Shown here: piece by piece, positions 23,601 to 35,328 of the stretch
How positions within the stretch are numbered: position 1 is the first letter of the stretch
Layout of the letters: each line of letters opens with the position of its first letter
Origin: Lutraria lutraria
Taxonomy: Eukaryota > Mollusca > Bivalvia > Venerida > Mactridae
Direction of reading: 5' to 3'
NCBI GenBank assembly: GCA_964023205.1
Contig: OZ026833.1
Location: 43,555,137 to 43,619,136 of the forward strand
DNA: 64,000 nucleotides
The notes under the pieces: model-generated
What the model saw: the letters and a program-made list of their open reading frames with translations, nothing else
What the model was told of the DNA's origin: nothing
Database searches by the model: none
Made by a program: the position numbers and the translations under genes

Positions 23601-24189
23601 TGGCATAAATACAAATTCAAATATTACGTGCCTATAAGTCAAAATCAGATGGCTATGCAATATCGTAAACGAGCAATACAAAAAGTCGTAAAAATCTAAA
23701 CAATCCTCTCCCTCGGATTACTACAATATTTACCATCAGTACACACATTTTAAGGAAGGATGACGTCATAATCCTCGTGGTGTATATGCTAATTTAGTCT
23801 GGTTCATAGCCAAGTCATCATTGAATTCATGGACGATGCGATTATAACTGGGTGTCAACCAGATATTTAAAAAAGTTGTTCATCGGGAAATTGTAATCGA
23901 TTAATTTAATGCTTATAACGTGTAACTTTTTCTTCGAGCATGTCTTCATGTATGAGATATTGCATTCTGCATAAGTTGAGTATACAAAGAGGCAGGTAAT
24001 GTCGACTATATAATACTATGCTAATTGCTGAACTACTTTTGGTGATCAGATGGGAATCACAAATCAAATACTGAAAGCACATGGAGCGGGAACAACTTTA
24101 ACAACTGCATAGCGGTTGTAAAAAAGCGTTAGTAGTACTTAAGTCTGCATCAAATTTCATGCGCGAACTTTTGACTGTTTTGTAGTTCC
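23601..24189. other. No gene seen between two LINE fragments
   Basis: AT-rich sequence separating two pieces of LINE. It may be an insertion into the LINE or diverged LINE sequence; no motif was recognised. Confidence 0.35.
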
Positions 24190-24540
24190 GAACAACAGCA
24201 GAACCTTCAGAGCTTTGATTTATAATATTAAGAAGAATTCAGATTTTGCTGGATTAAAAGACACTTGCCATCTTTATCAAATTCCATGAGGATTTTTTAA
24301 TCGACGTCACTTTGAAGTTGATAAGCAGAAGTGTTAGGATCTAAGACAACAACGTACAGGCTAGTGTCGTCTGCAAATAGGTTTATCAATGATTAAACAA
24401 TCTATAATGACGTCATTAATGAAAATAAGGAATAATAACGGTATTAGTATTGAACCTTGTAGAACACCTACTTTTTTTAGTTCACACCATTGCGAAGCTG
24501 CACCTGGAAGAACAACACGTTGACGCCTATAGAGAACGAG
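24190..24540 (-). pseudogene. LINE reverse-transcriptase palm fragment
   Basis: Reading minus from 24,540: RRQRVVLPGAASQWCELK, GVLQGSIL, PLLFLIFINDVI, then after a one-base shift LFADDTSLYVVVLDPNT (palm FADD near 24,380). The order and motifs are those of the abundant jockey/CR1-type LINE family of invertebrates. It is broken by frameshifts. Confidence 0.8.
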
Positions 24541-26280
24541 TGCAACAGAGACCCTGTTATTCCTGCTAATTTATGTTTTACAAGCAAATCCTTGTGCTTC
24601 CGTTTTCTGGCGGAAGAGTCACCTCGAATGTTACACAATATGAACTGTCATTCAAAATGTTTCACAGAGCAGGGGCATCATAAGGTCAGCATGCTACTGC
24701 TTTCAGACCACCATTAAAAATAGTTTGTTTTCGGTAACGCTACTTGCTCACCAAAAAGGTCTCTACCAAACTTTTTTTGCAAATGCTTAAGATTTGAACA
24801 TCGTTATCTGTTTTGAACTTCCAAGATTGATTTTAATGCTTTTGTATTTCTTTTTATTTACCATCTAACTATTTTGTTCATGAATATCATTCTGGACAAA
24901 GCTATCTTAAACAAAAAAGATAAGATTATATGAAAAGAGTGCTATAAACATGTGGTAAACAAATATAAAAATATTAGGATTTTAATACACTTTTAAAAGG
25001 TTGTATGAATTTTATGTATAGGACACCAACAATGTATATTTAAGGATTTTCACGGTAATTCTTTTACCCATATTGGCCAATTTGTCAAATCGCAGTAAGA
25101 CACTAGTATGTTACTGTATTCATATGAATTTAAAACAAATACTTATTCGCCTTTTTGTTTTGTATGAACCACTGTAAGCACTTCAAGCAGTGATAATACA
25201 AGTCACGAATAGCAAGTATTCAATGTTTTTCTTCCGTTATTTTTCACTTCTTCATTTGTATTATCTTTTTACTGACAGTTCCTGGAAATATTGACAACAC
25301 GTCTGCATCAACGTATTACTTTATGTTTCACTTTCAAGCAAAGTGCATGTATATAACAATTCTTCCAGTTGCCTGGAATGTCGCAATAGCTGTCGCCTTC
25401 GACGTCATTGTGTGCAAAACGGTGAGTTCACGACTGACAATCTTGTGATGTTCTAGCAATAATTTTGCAGTCCAATCATATCTCGGTCCAGGGATACATT
25501 TGTAATAGTATTTACGAGAGTACATTGTATTAATAATAATTTGACAAGTCCACTGTTTTTTCATGTATCACTGTTCCAACTTTTATAATCGGTCAATATG
25601 GTCTATTCGGATATTGTATTACATGACTATCATTTACGTTATTCGCAATAATATTACTTTTAAAACTGTATACAGTTAAATCTGTCTCAGTGATCATCTC
25701 CAAATAAAGGTCACCCTGTGAATAAAGGCCATTTTTAACCCTAATTGATCATTTAGAACAAATTGACCTCCGAATAAAGGCCAACTGACGATAAAGACCA
25801 CTTTATGTCTTTCCCAAGGATGACCTTTACTCACAGGTTAGACTGTACATAAGTTATAACATACTAGTATCATAATTGATTGTCTTAAATGTTTTCTTGT
25901 GTCATGTATTTATAAAACATCTATTGACCAATTATAAACGTTAAGCAGTTTTTAGTAATCCTGAAAACCCGTTGAGATAGAAGCATGTCACGGTGGTAGG
26001 TTCTAGATGACCGTTTCCTCATTGGAACAGCTGTTTGGCAGCCGTATCCGTAAAAGGTTTTAAATACTAGTATTCATCTAGAATCCGAACTCTTTTAGCC
26101 AATCACTCAGCTCTGAACAAATGTAGGGACCACCTATATCTCTGACTAATTGTACACTATATTTGGTGAACGCGACATCAAATGAGCGCCACAGGTGTAG
26201 CTTTAGTACATGATAATTAAAACAAGGAACACAATCCTAATGCAAATCTATCGTCTGATTCAGCGTAAAATAAAATCATA
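24541..26280. other. Mostly non-coding, one MITE and one weak exon candidate
   Basis: Unduplicated. It contains the MITE at 25,673-25,845 and a possible plus-strand exon at 25,279-25,421, bounded by CTTTTTACTGACAG and GTGAGT and open throughout. The minus strand of the same stretch is also open (25,334-25,564), so the coding strand is undecided. Confidence 0.4.
25673..25845. mobile_element. Pogo-like MITE
   Basis: About 173 bp between TA dinucleotides. The ends read CAGTTAAATCTGTCTCAGTG and, in reverse complement, CAGTCTAACCTGTGAGTAAA. Internal repeats of AATAAAGGTCA/AATAAAGGCCA resemble the element at 18,010. Confidence 0.6.
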
Positions 26281-26287
26281 CTTACCT

Positions 26288-26474
26288 TCTATTATTTCCC
26301 TTCGAACATTCTCCGCTTGATAGTACAGCTGGTATCAAGTCTAAATGTATTATTCCTTTAATTCTAGGATGCAACGGCGGTATTTCTTTCATTAGTGAAT
26401 CCAGACACATACCCGATGAACAACTAAATGCGTCCACGGTGCTAGATAACAGACATTCCACATATCGTCGTCGT
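26288..26474 (-). other. Possible coding exon of an unrecognised gene
   Basis: On the minus strand a ~187-bp open stretch lies between an acceptor-like GTAAATTCAG and a near-perfect donor AG/GTAAGTATG (26,287 downward). It would encode RRRYVECLLSSTVDAFSCSS and GMCLDSLMKE, cysteine-bearing and vaguely LDLa-like at the start, but no family is recognised. It may belong with the open frame at 26,612-27,052 on the same strand. Confidence 0.3.
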
Positions 26475-26611
26475 CTGAATTTACCAGCTTAAGGTGCGTA
26501 TGGCGGGACTTGAATACCGCAATCCAGCGATACCCATCAATATATTCAGGTAGTTATATTGGACATGCAGTACTGTTCCATCTATTATTCGAGTAATTAC
26601 TGTATTATGAA

Positions 26612-27052
26612 TTATTCAAACTTTAACCTTGTGTGCAGCCGAAAGGATTTGCAGCCGATTTGGGCAAATTTTTTGCTGCTACAAGTTATATTTATAACAG
26701 CATGGAAATTATGAACAATTACATAAAAAATATGATTTATTCCAACATTGTCAGAAACCTTCCCTTCATAAACAAAGGTAGCACAAATTTTCCATCGTGC
26801 AATGGCAACGATGATGAACGATGGAAAAGATGTCACGAAGACTTCAAGTCTATGCCTTGGTAGAACGACAGACCTGCAGTAAACTATATGGACAGCTTCC
26901 TTGCATGCGAAGATTGTTGTCTGGTCCTGATTGGGATTCAAGCTCACAGCAGTATAGGTCACTGAAGTCGACTGGGAACCATTATTAGCATTTGTTAAAT
27001 AGAATGGTTGTACAAACGATGTTACGTGGTCTTCATCTTCATATTTGAACAT
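26612..27052 (-). CDS. Hypothetical open frame, 146 codons
   Basis: It starts MFKYEDEDHVTSFV and contains a cysteine pair (IFACKEAVHIVYC) and a hydrophobic stretch SFIIVAIA. No family was recognised. It lies in the unduplicated gap between the two units, upstream of the exon candidate at 26,288-26,474 on the same strand. It may include one or two exons rather than a continuous gene. Evidence is length and strand only. Confidence 0.2.
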   Translation of the reverse strand: MFKYEDEDHVTSFVQPFYLTNANNGSQSTSVTYTAVSLNPNQDQTTIFACKEAVHIVYCRSVVLPRHRLEVFVTSFPSFIIVAIARWKICATFVYEGKVSDNVGINHIFYVIVHNFHAVINITCSSKKFAQIGCKSFRLHTRLKFE

Positions 27053-27616
27053 AGCGGAACACGAATAAAACTCGCATGAGAAACAGGCTTAATAGAAATA
27101 CTGTGACCGCTCTTTCTTCATTGATGTAAATACATTTTGAAAGAAAAATATTTCTTTAACAGCACCAACGCTCTTAGTTCATCTAATACATTTGAGGGTG
27201 GGGTTTTGAATGGTTGCAGGCTCGCCTGATGGATTTCTCTTCACAAAGCTGTTGATATAAAGATTATTGTCGTTGACTGGTAAGTCAGTTGCCAGTGAAA
27301 TGCTCTAAAATTAAATGTTACATATGGGCGTATATTGCTTGCTTTACAACATATATGCTTGTCCAGGTTTCATGGTACAAATCACTGGCACAGCGACTCA
27401 GGGCACCTTTGACAGTCAAGACTGGGTGAAGTCCTTACTTCAGCACTGGTCCAACATGGGCGTCTAATTATGAGTTTGGAATAAAAGCAAAGATTAGGCC
27501 ATTTAACTGCAATGTGTATTCAGACAGAGCCGGGTCGGATGTTAACAAAGTATCACTAACATTTCTTGTTTTGAGCAGTTTGTGATGTTTGGTATCTGCT
27601 TTTTTCGACAATATAC

Positions 27617-28613
27617 TGTAACAGGATGGAGGTTCGGCGGAAATAGCGCTGCCGAGTACTGGTTTGGAAAAACTGAACGGGACGAACAAAAATCAATAAA
27701 AATAAGATAAGTAAACGATTCAAATACTGTTTTAATACAGTGCTAGCTCGCAAATTCAATGCGACAACAATAATACGATTAACTTACAATAAAATACAAA
27801 TATTACTAAGCTAATACACGAGCGTTAATCTTTATTTAAAGTCTGAGAGTCAATTGTATATTTACATAGTCATTCCTCAGTATTGTTGTTTCAGGTATCG
27901 CGCCCGGAATCCTCCAGTGAAAAGCCGTTGTCCCCCCGCGCTTTTACCTTTTATAGTCGTCGCGCTATAATACTTATAAAAAAACGTTCTAAAAGCGGTA
28001 ATCTGGTGACGTCATCTAATCATATTATGACGTCCTTCTATATACAAGTTGACGTCGGCCAATCAAAGAGTTTGCGGATTATTCCAAAACCAGTGTTCCT
28101 ACGCCGCACAAAAAGTAATTCATTCTCCGTCATTTAAAGCCCGAAATACAAGCTTCGGTCCCGCTACGAATGCCTTAAACATGCTATATTTTATCAGTGC
28201 TACTAATATAAGGTATGGTTGTGGAATTTCCTGGAAGGTCATAGGTTATGTTTAAAATAGGTACCACGTATACCGGGTGGCAAACTTCAAGACTTGTTGA
28301 TATGATGACAAAGAATGGATATTCAATCAGACTCGAATTGCCGACTCCTGTGTCGTTGTCATGTGTAAATATGTAAGTTACTGATGCTTGTCAACACTAT
28401 GAACTATGCTATGTACATAATTTTCTCAGTCAGTTCATGCGAAGTGTGCAGTTGACATTGTCATATGAATTCGCGACTCGTCGAGTGGAAGTGTAATACT
28501 GAGGTTCCCGTACGACCTGCTATGATACGGTCTATTAATGTAATATAACACATGAATGAAAGGTACAAAGCACGATTTGTCAGACATAAGCTGCAAGGGT
28601 ACCTATCATTACA
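27617..28613. mobile_element. Solo LTR of a Gypsy-type element (unit 2 only)
   Basis: A 997-bp insertion absent from unit 1 at 4,775. It starts TGTAACAGG and ends ATCATTACA, giving TG...CA termini and a 5-bp inverted repeat (TGTAA/TTACA). Flanks ATAC and GTAC fit a 4-bp target duplication with one mismatch. It contains CTTTTATAGTCG and GCTATAATACTT as possible promoter elements. No internal coding region is present. It is unlike the sequence following the pol gene at 43,205. Confidence 0.65.
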
Positions 28614-30719
28614 GTACTTTTCTTATCTATGTATTCATCGCAGTATCTAAACGACAACCACAACTGTATCATCACACAGAGATTTTGGGCAAGGTAGATG
28701 TTAAACCATGTAGACAGTTTGTTTCTTGAGAGTTGCTATTACCTAATGCAGTTGTATGTGTGTGTTGATGGCTGACTTCAACCCTCGTTAGCTTTTTGGA
28801 TGTTAAAATTAATGTAGGTCATATGTTAACTACAATGGTGTCTTATCCGTTAAGATGATTTTTACCTGCAATAAAAATATCCCAAAATTTTCTTATTTAA
28901 TCAAGAACTACATATAGATATGTAGCACAGTACCATTCCAATGATACTAGTAATGCAAAAATAAGAAAAAACATCTATTTTTACGATATGTGGCTAAAGT
29001 TAGGCATTGTGTAAATATTGTTTTAGGTTAAAGTAAATACATTTCTTCTATTGTACTATCATTTTATCTATTGTTCTGAATTTAATTTACTGAATTCATA
29101 AAGCTAATGGGCATTTAAGGCTATGCATATGTATATAGACTAAGACTTCCAGAGATAGAAAACAAACATAAAAATCCCACAATCACTAAATTACTACCTT
29201 CCCTTGTGGTTAAGTAGTCTACATGGTAAGGTGGATTATTTGTACATTGTATTTCTAAGTTATCCAGGAGTTCTTTATAATAACGTCTATCATTAAATTC
29301 CTGTCTTCACAACAAGACATATAACACATCTACGACGGTCATTTGAAAATAGAGCAAAAACAGCAAAAAATGACTTGATTCATATTCTGGAAATTTGCTT
29401 CAATTTTGATGTTTTATCCGATAGTTTTAGCATCACCATAGGGAATGTATTTACAAAAGGAAATTTCAACAAGGCAGCCAAAACATACTTACCTGTTGAC
29501 GCAAAATGTGATTTAATTTGTTTTGATTCTGGTTACCGTACTTATCCCATTTTCTCCAGCTACCCTTGACTTTTTATTAAGCCCGAGGAACGATGCATCC
29601 CTTTCCTTGAACTTTCTGCAGGCTTTCATTGGTAATAAAAAAGTATAATAAAACTATTCTTTGTCTCCCTATTCTTTATTGATAAACATGTAACTAAAAA
29701 ACAAACAATGTTTATTCCTAATTTAGACTCATTAAATTACATCATATTGACATTCGTTAACAATTGCAATTTACGACTTTACCAGTAGTATGGCGGAAAT
29801 AACCATCTATAGATAGATACAATTTAAAGTCCTTTGTCCTTGAAAGTACGTAGGAGTTTTAAATCCGTGAAGGATGTTTACCCGTTATAAAGACTGCATA
29901 TATCTTAGGGATGAATGCAGAAGTTTCCTGTTTTGCAAAGTTTGTAGTATGTGTCGACACACGTGTCAAGTGTTTACATAACATGCACACTTGAATTCTG
30001 TAATACAGTTTCCAGTAACACTAAACAAGTTCTTATCGTACGGAAGCATCAAATTAAAACTCGTTTGTATAGTACTAGTCTGGTAAACAGAAGTAGATAC
30101 CAGGTTAAAGGTGCCCCCAGGTATTGGTAAGATAACCTAGGGATATTAAAAGGATAATTGCCTTCAATTATAGATAAATCTTTGCGTAGGATCATCAAAT
30201 CAACACAATTGTTAATGTCTAATTTACCACTCCTGATAACAGAATGATACCACTTCAAAAGTTATAAACACTTCACAAAAGCGGATCTTTTTGCTATAAT
30301 TATGAAGTAAATTCTTCGCCCAAACATGTATCATTATAGTAATTGATAATTTATTCAAACTGGTATGATTATGAATTATCAAAATCTTTGCCCAACTTTG
30401 TATTATTCTGACTTAAGTGAATTAAGTTGATTCCTTGCCCAAACTAGTATTATTATGAATTAATTCATTTTTTGCCCGAACTTTTATTATTCTACATGTG
30501 TTTGAAGGCAATATAGAAAATAGACAGTCAAGTGTTTCTTTCTTGTTCCATTCATTGGACGATATATTCGGGTTTTTTTTTTGCCCTTGACTTGATGCAA
30601 CAAAATAGCAGTTAGATGTGAACTTTATAGTTGCCCAGGTAACAACAAATATTCCCTTTAGTACATATTTTTATTAATGTCTTTAAAAACGCATTTTTGA
30701 TATTTTTCAACATATATCA
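28614..30719. other. Duplicated non-coding DNA (unit 2)
   Basis: It aligns with 4,776-6,900. It includes the ~60-bp diverged repeats at 30,303-30,493. The 69-codon minus frame at 30,049-30,258 matches 6,211-6,420 but is not considered a gene. Nothing else was seen. Confidence 0.55.
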
Positions 30720-31075
30720 ATAACAACGGAATACTACGAGATTTTTACAGCCATTTTAAGCTAAGTTTTATTTGTGAGGAGTATTTATTAAAACACTTAC
30801 GAAAGGAACTAACCAAAGTACGTGTTTCTGCGAATTCATTAAGAATGCATTCTGCCAGATGTATGGAAATATTACCAAGAGGACAACGTTATTGTCTGTT
30901 TTGTTTACTTGGGACTTGCAGAGATTTAGAAGACGAATTTCATTTTGTATTAAAGGGTCAGACTTTTTTTTGATCTACGCGAAAGATATCAATAAATATT
31001 ACTATAACAATACAACTATGGTTATTTTTTTCAACTTCTTAACACTTAGAAGAAAACTATATAATTGAACCTATG
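30720..31075 (+). pseudogene. LINE ORF2 C-terminal fragment (unit 2)
   Basis: Homologue of 6,900-7,260, with RVSANSLRMHSARCMEILPR, YCLFCL and DLEDEFHFVLK. The unit-2 copy has fewer stops around 30,880-30,960 than unit 1. Confidence 0.65.
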
Positions 31076-31159
31076 TAGTAATCTAAAATTAGCGCGCGAA
31101 CAAAGAAGAAATTTGTTGCAACATATCAATTATGTTTAACTTAACATTATTTAAATCCT

Positions 31160-31605
31160 ACTAGATAAAAGCACACACCAAATATCTTAAGCTCGAGGAA
31201 TTCTAGATTTTTTAAGTTTTCCTACATGGGCCTTTTGAAGTCACCCTCTGAGCGGAGCCAAATTTGACCACAGATTAATAATTTGAACGAAGTTGGTAGA
31301 GGTCCTCTAACAATATTTCACACCAAATAGCTTAGCTCTACACGTTGTGGTTTCTGAGAAGAACATTTTAAAGGTTTTCCCATGGGTTGACATGGCAACA
31401 AGAGTTTTAAATGAATTGTTTATACAATTTTGAAAGGGGACCACCCACGGATCGTTCCAGCAAAGTTCGGTGGCAATTGCATAATGATTTTGAGGAGACG
31501 TTGTTTAAAGAAAATACGGACGCAACTTTACGGCGTACGTTGCACGGCGAACACAGAGTGATCACAAAATCTCACCTTGAACACGTTATGCTCCCGTGAG
31601 CTAAA
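31160..31605 (+). mobile_element. Widespread molluscan interspersed repeat (unit 2 copy)
   Basis: Counterpart of 7,322-7,765 with the same CACCAAATATCTTA start, GGGGACCACCCACGGATCG centre and CTCACCTTGAACACG end. The 62-codon frame at 31,411-31,599 is part of the repeat. Confidence 0.6.
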
Positions 31606-31689
31606 ACAACTGGATTGGAATTCCCTCATCGGAGTATATAACTTTGTTGAATAGTGAAGTATCATATATTCTTATGGACAAAATATCAT

Positions 31690-31800
31690 CAAAGATGCCG
31701 AGTCTTACTACAATACCGGTTGGATGTAGACACGGGTGGGATGCCTACAGAGTCCAGTGTTATATGTACAGTGACGCGGACAGAATTAGGCAAGACAGCA
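31690..31800 (+). pseudogene. C-type-lectin-domain exon relic (unit 2)
   Basis: It encodes LTTIPVGCRHGWDAYRVQCY, the start of a C-type lectin domain, matching the unit 1 relic at 7,990-8,065. Sequence between about 7,815 and 7,960 of unit 1, including the acceptor and the preceding domain end, is missing here. The frame ends at 31,838 without a lectin core. Confidence 0.6.
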
Positions 31801-31809
31801 ATAATTTGA

Positions 31810-33149
31810 TCATTGGTATTCAGTATGTAGGTTCGTAATGGCCGGTAAATGACCTTCATCAATTTTTAGGTCAGTCGGTTAAATGTCAATGTCACAGTGA
31901 CCTCCAACATGTGCGTCGACGAACTATTAATCACGTGGCATAGTTTCCATTTCTGACGAATTTGTCAAATTTTCATAATTATCATGAGGAAAACAATTGA
32001 AATTGTCGATAAATCTCCATTATTGGCTTTATCTAATAAGATAACAGATGCTGGAAATGTTAAGAAAATGTACAAATTACAAATGTACCACACATAATGT
32101 GAAATACAAAATTTGAAATAGTTTTAGTGTATCTTTATTTATTCTCGCACTAAATCAAATCAGGAGGCACTGTTCACACATCGCGCATGAATAAATCCGA
32201 AATAGGATAGTGATAGGTATTATGATAGATGTGAGTGTTAGCTTAATGACCAACAGTTTTTTATAGAATGGAATATAACGACGATAAATCTTTGATCGTT
32301 ACAAATGTCGGCATATCTTTACACATCAATATGAAAAGTAATCATGTTGGTGCTAAATGCAGCCTAACTGAAACATGTTGAAGAGAATAATATGTATGTG
32401 ATGGGTATACCTTAATGCAAAATAATAAAACAAATAAGACGGTCGTCTAATTTTCGAACAATTAATTTTCACCGCCAATGATTTTTCAAACCACTGCAAA
32501 ACAAGAGTATGACTTTCCATGTACGTGTGACCCATGTTTGTATACCATGTAGTAAGTATATTTCACAGTTATGATAACATTGATGAAGAATTAAAATAAC
32601 TGCCGTGAGAATCCGTGATATGAAGAATATCACGTTTGTATATTAGTGCAACAAATTATCATTTCAGGAGATTTATTCATTTATGACTTCAGTAAATAGT
32701 GTATACTATTCTTTTTGTTTTTGCTGTTCCAGACAGTATTTGTTATACCGATGTCATCAACAGACCGAAGCAACATTTGTATCTTGCCGTTACTAATTCG
32801 GACTTGAATTTGAAGAATTGAGAAGGATTCCAAGAGACTACATACCTGGGTAATATTTTGTATACAAGCACATGAGAACTAATCAGCTATGCTATCATTA
32901 CTGTCGAGATATTAGACTAGTCAGAAACAAACATTTAGGGTTTCCGTTAATGAATATACTTTAGTTGACTATAGTTACGGATAGTTTTAAAAGTGCGAAT
33001 GGCATGGATTAGTTGCAAAAAAAATCTGTACAAACAAATCTTGAACCGAACTACTTCTTTGTTATTTAAAAGCTTGCACAATCATAATCGATGCAAATTT
33101 ATACAATTTGACCAGATGGGTTATACATAATTTCTTTTTGTCATAAAGT
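31810..33149. other. Duplicated intergenic DNA (unit 2)
   Basis: It aligns patchily with 8,085-10,406 and, across the empty LINE site near 32,980, with 15,545-15,690. No gene seen. Confidence 0.5.
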
Positions 33150-33605
33150 AATTTATGATCGAGGGGGGGGGGGGGGCACTCAACTTACTTTCCGTTTTTT
33201 TTTTCATGTCCGGCATCGTCCGGCTTTTTTCTAGTCTTGGAAGCGATTTATGCGCATGCGCACATCAATTGTTAATTTACTTTACAAAGGATGACGCGTC
33301 TTTTAAAACTTATCTGCAAATTGCTTCACTTTATGCTTTAATTCGTTTATTTACCACCTCCATCCACTGATTTAGTATGAGTAATTGTTGTATTCAATTT
33401 GTGTGCCCAGATAATAGAAATTTAATATTTAACTTGTATTATGTTAGAATACTGTTTAACTACTTATTTTTTTGCTTGTATATTTGTTACATCATAACTA
33501 TGTGTTTTTTGCTGGCTTTATTAAAAGCCCATTTACACACTCAGTGTTTGTTTTGCTTTTGTATTAGAAGCACACACAAACTTTAAAGTCCCATTCGGAC
33601 CCTGA
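33150..33605. other. Unit-2-specific insertion of unknown type, with a G14 run
   Basis: Sequence between the match to 15,688 and the match to 15,692. It contains 14 consecutive G at 33,163-33,176 and two hydrophobic open frames (33,155-33,370 and 33,377-33,586) that I do not accept as genes. No terminal repeats recognised. Confidence 0.45.
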
Positions 33606-33800
33606 AAGTCATAAATATCATACAATGCGGGGCCGAATCTATTCAGTATAGTTCAAACAGGAAATCTGCTCTTCGGTACACTGACAGACTAATTGCAATT
33701 TTCAAAATATCACCATGAAATCACTACAACAATAACAACACAGCAAAATGAAATATCCTGATTCGTTTACTAGTTAAGTCTAAGTCGATCATTCACAATT

Positions 33801-33808
33801 TATAAATA
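33801..33808 (+). promoter_or_regulatory. TATA box of receptor gene 2
   Basis: TATAAATA lies 99 bp upstream of the start codon at 33,907, the same position as in unit 1. Confidence 0.55.
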
Positions 33809-33906
33809 GTTATTTAGTCAATACAATTTGTATATCCGCGCTATGAAGCCGAATCTCAGTGTGTTACTAGTTTGTTCATTAGATTTTCACTTAACATTCG
33901 GATAAT

Positions 33907-35328
33907 ATGGCTGTTTTGATATATTCGTTTTACGTGATGGTCCTTGCGTCCTATAAATGGCCCGTGGGTCATGGATTGGAATTATTTGTTGCTAATTCAA
34001 GCTGCGAGGATGAGTGTGAATCTATGTATGATAGTTCGCCGCTCAATTTGTACAATATTTCAAACAACTCATCTCTATTACAATCAATTAATGATTTGCT
34101 TAGTGATGGACAGAGTGTCAGTATAGCTGGATATGCCGATACCTTACCGTCTATATATTTTGTCGGATGTAAAGAAGCTGTTGATAATTTTTTTACATTT
34201 TCTCCGGGAATTCGATTTGACATTAAACTGCTTAGTCCTATCTACAACTGTTATCTAGACTGTCTTTATCATGCAGCAGCGTTTACACACATTGCTCTAA
34301 AAGGGAACTCATGTTTGTGTGAATATATGGATAATGCTTTTATACCATATCCTAACAAAACATGCATACGAGCATTGCTTTACATAGTCAGGAATAACCA
34401 CGTTTTACAAAATGATTTCTGGCTATGTTTCAGATTCACAAATGGTATCAGCCTGAATAAATACCGCGGGATTATACAACATGGACCATTCTTGCGGCTT
34501 CATGCGTATGGAATATTAAGGAAATCATTGAGTATAGAATATGGATTGACAACAAATTTTGAAAACATCACAGGTTTAATATGTGGAACTGAAGATCTAA
34601 GTAATACTAAGTATTATAATTTGTCTCAGAATCCTAATATTGTGAATAACTTAACAGTCGCACACGCATACAAGTTGTGTATGGATGGACATGGAATAGT
34701 AGTATCAAAGCATAACTTATACCCATTGGACATAGATAATGAAGTTGTGGTGCTCCGGGATTTTAGTTTTCTTAATATTCATCTTTCGCAGAAAACCGAA
34801 TTAAGTTCATGTGTTACACTAGTAAAGAAATATGGTAATATATTCGTTGAATTAGAAAACTGCAGTGTTTCAAGACCGATTATTTGTGAGGCTTCCAGAA
34901 TCTATGAAAGCGCGCAAAGTGGCACAGACGGAGATCTGCCAATCCATTACGTAGTTTTGGCTTCTGTTTTAGCAATGATACTTCTCATATGTTGTGCGCT
35001 GGTGTTTTGCATTATACGATGTCCTAAAAAGAGCATGAGCTGTTTTATATGCCTTACCGCACGTAAACGTACAGTTAGAAGGAATAACAGAAGTGAATCC
35101 CGTCAGTTAAACGCCGGATGTGTTTCTGGGACTACAAAATCTGACTCTGTTGACGGTCGTTTGGATGAAACAAATTTCACATGTTCTAATACTGTAAGCG
35201 ACGGGTCTGTTCCCGGGTATTCAAAATCCGACTCCGTGGACGGCCGTTTGGACATAACACATATTACAGGTTCTGATGTTGCAAGCGATGGATCGGTTCC
35301 TGGGCGAAATAATGCCGATTTATTTTAA
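33907..35328 (+). CDS. Single-pass membrane receptor with WSC-like and C-type-lectin-like ectodomain, copy 2
   Basis: An intronless 473-residue paralogue of 15,948-17,366, about 86% identical by eye. The same plan holds: signal peptide, WSC-like block (VGCKEAVDNF ... YNCYLDCLYHA ... SCLCEYM), lectin-like block ending SRPIICEAS, membrane helix (VVLASVLAMILLICCALVFC) and a tail with two 29-residue KSDSVDGRLD repeats. All cysteines of the WSC-like block are kept, with one extra (WLCFRF) where copy 1 has serine. Substitutions crowd into residues ~86-185, while the first 80 residues and the tail are almost unchanged. Both genes look functional. Ligand and signalling partner are unknown. Confidence 0.8.
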   Translation: MAVLIYSFYVMVLASYKWPVGHGLELFVANSSCEDECESMYDSSPLNLYNISNNSSLLQSINDLLSDGQSVSIAGYADTLPSIYFVGCKEAVDNFFTFSPGIRFDIKLLSPIYNCYLDCLYHAAAFTHIALKGNSCLCEYMDNAFIPYPNKTCIRALLYIVRNNHVLQNDFWLCFRFTNGISLNKYRGIIQHGPFLRLHAYGILRKSLSIEYGLTTNFENITGLICGTEDLSNTKYYNLSQNPNIVNNLTVAHAYKLCMDGHGIVVSKHNLYPLDIDNEVVVLRDFSFLNIHLSQKTELSSCVTLVKKYGNIFVELENCSVSRPIICEASRIYESAQSGTDGDLPIHYVVLASVLAMILLICCALVFCIIRCPKKSMSCFICLTARKRTVRRNNRSESRQLNAGCVSGTTKSDSVDGRLDETNFTCSNTVSDGSVPGYSKSDSVDGRLDITHITGSDVASDGSVPGRNNADLF

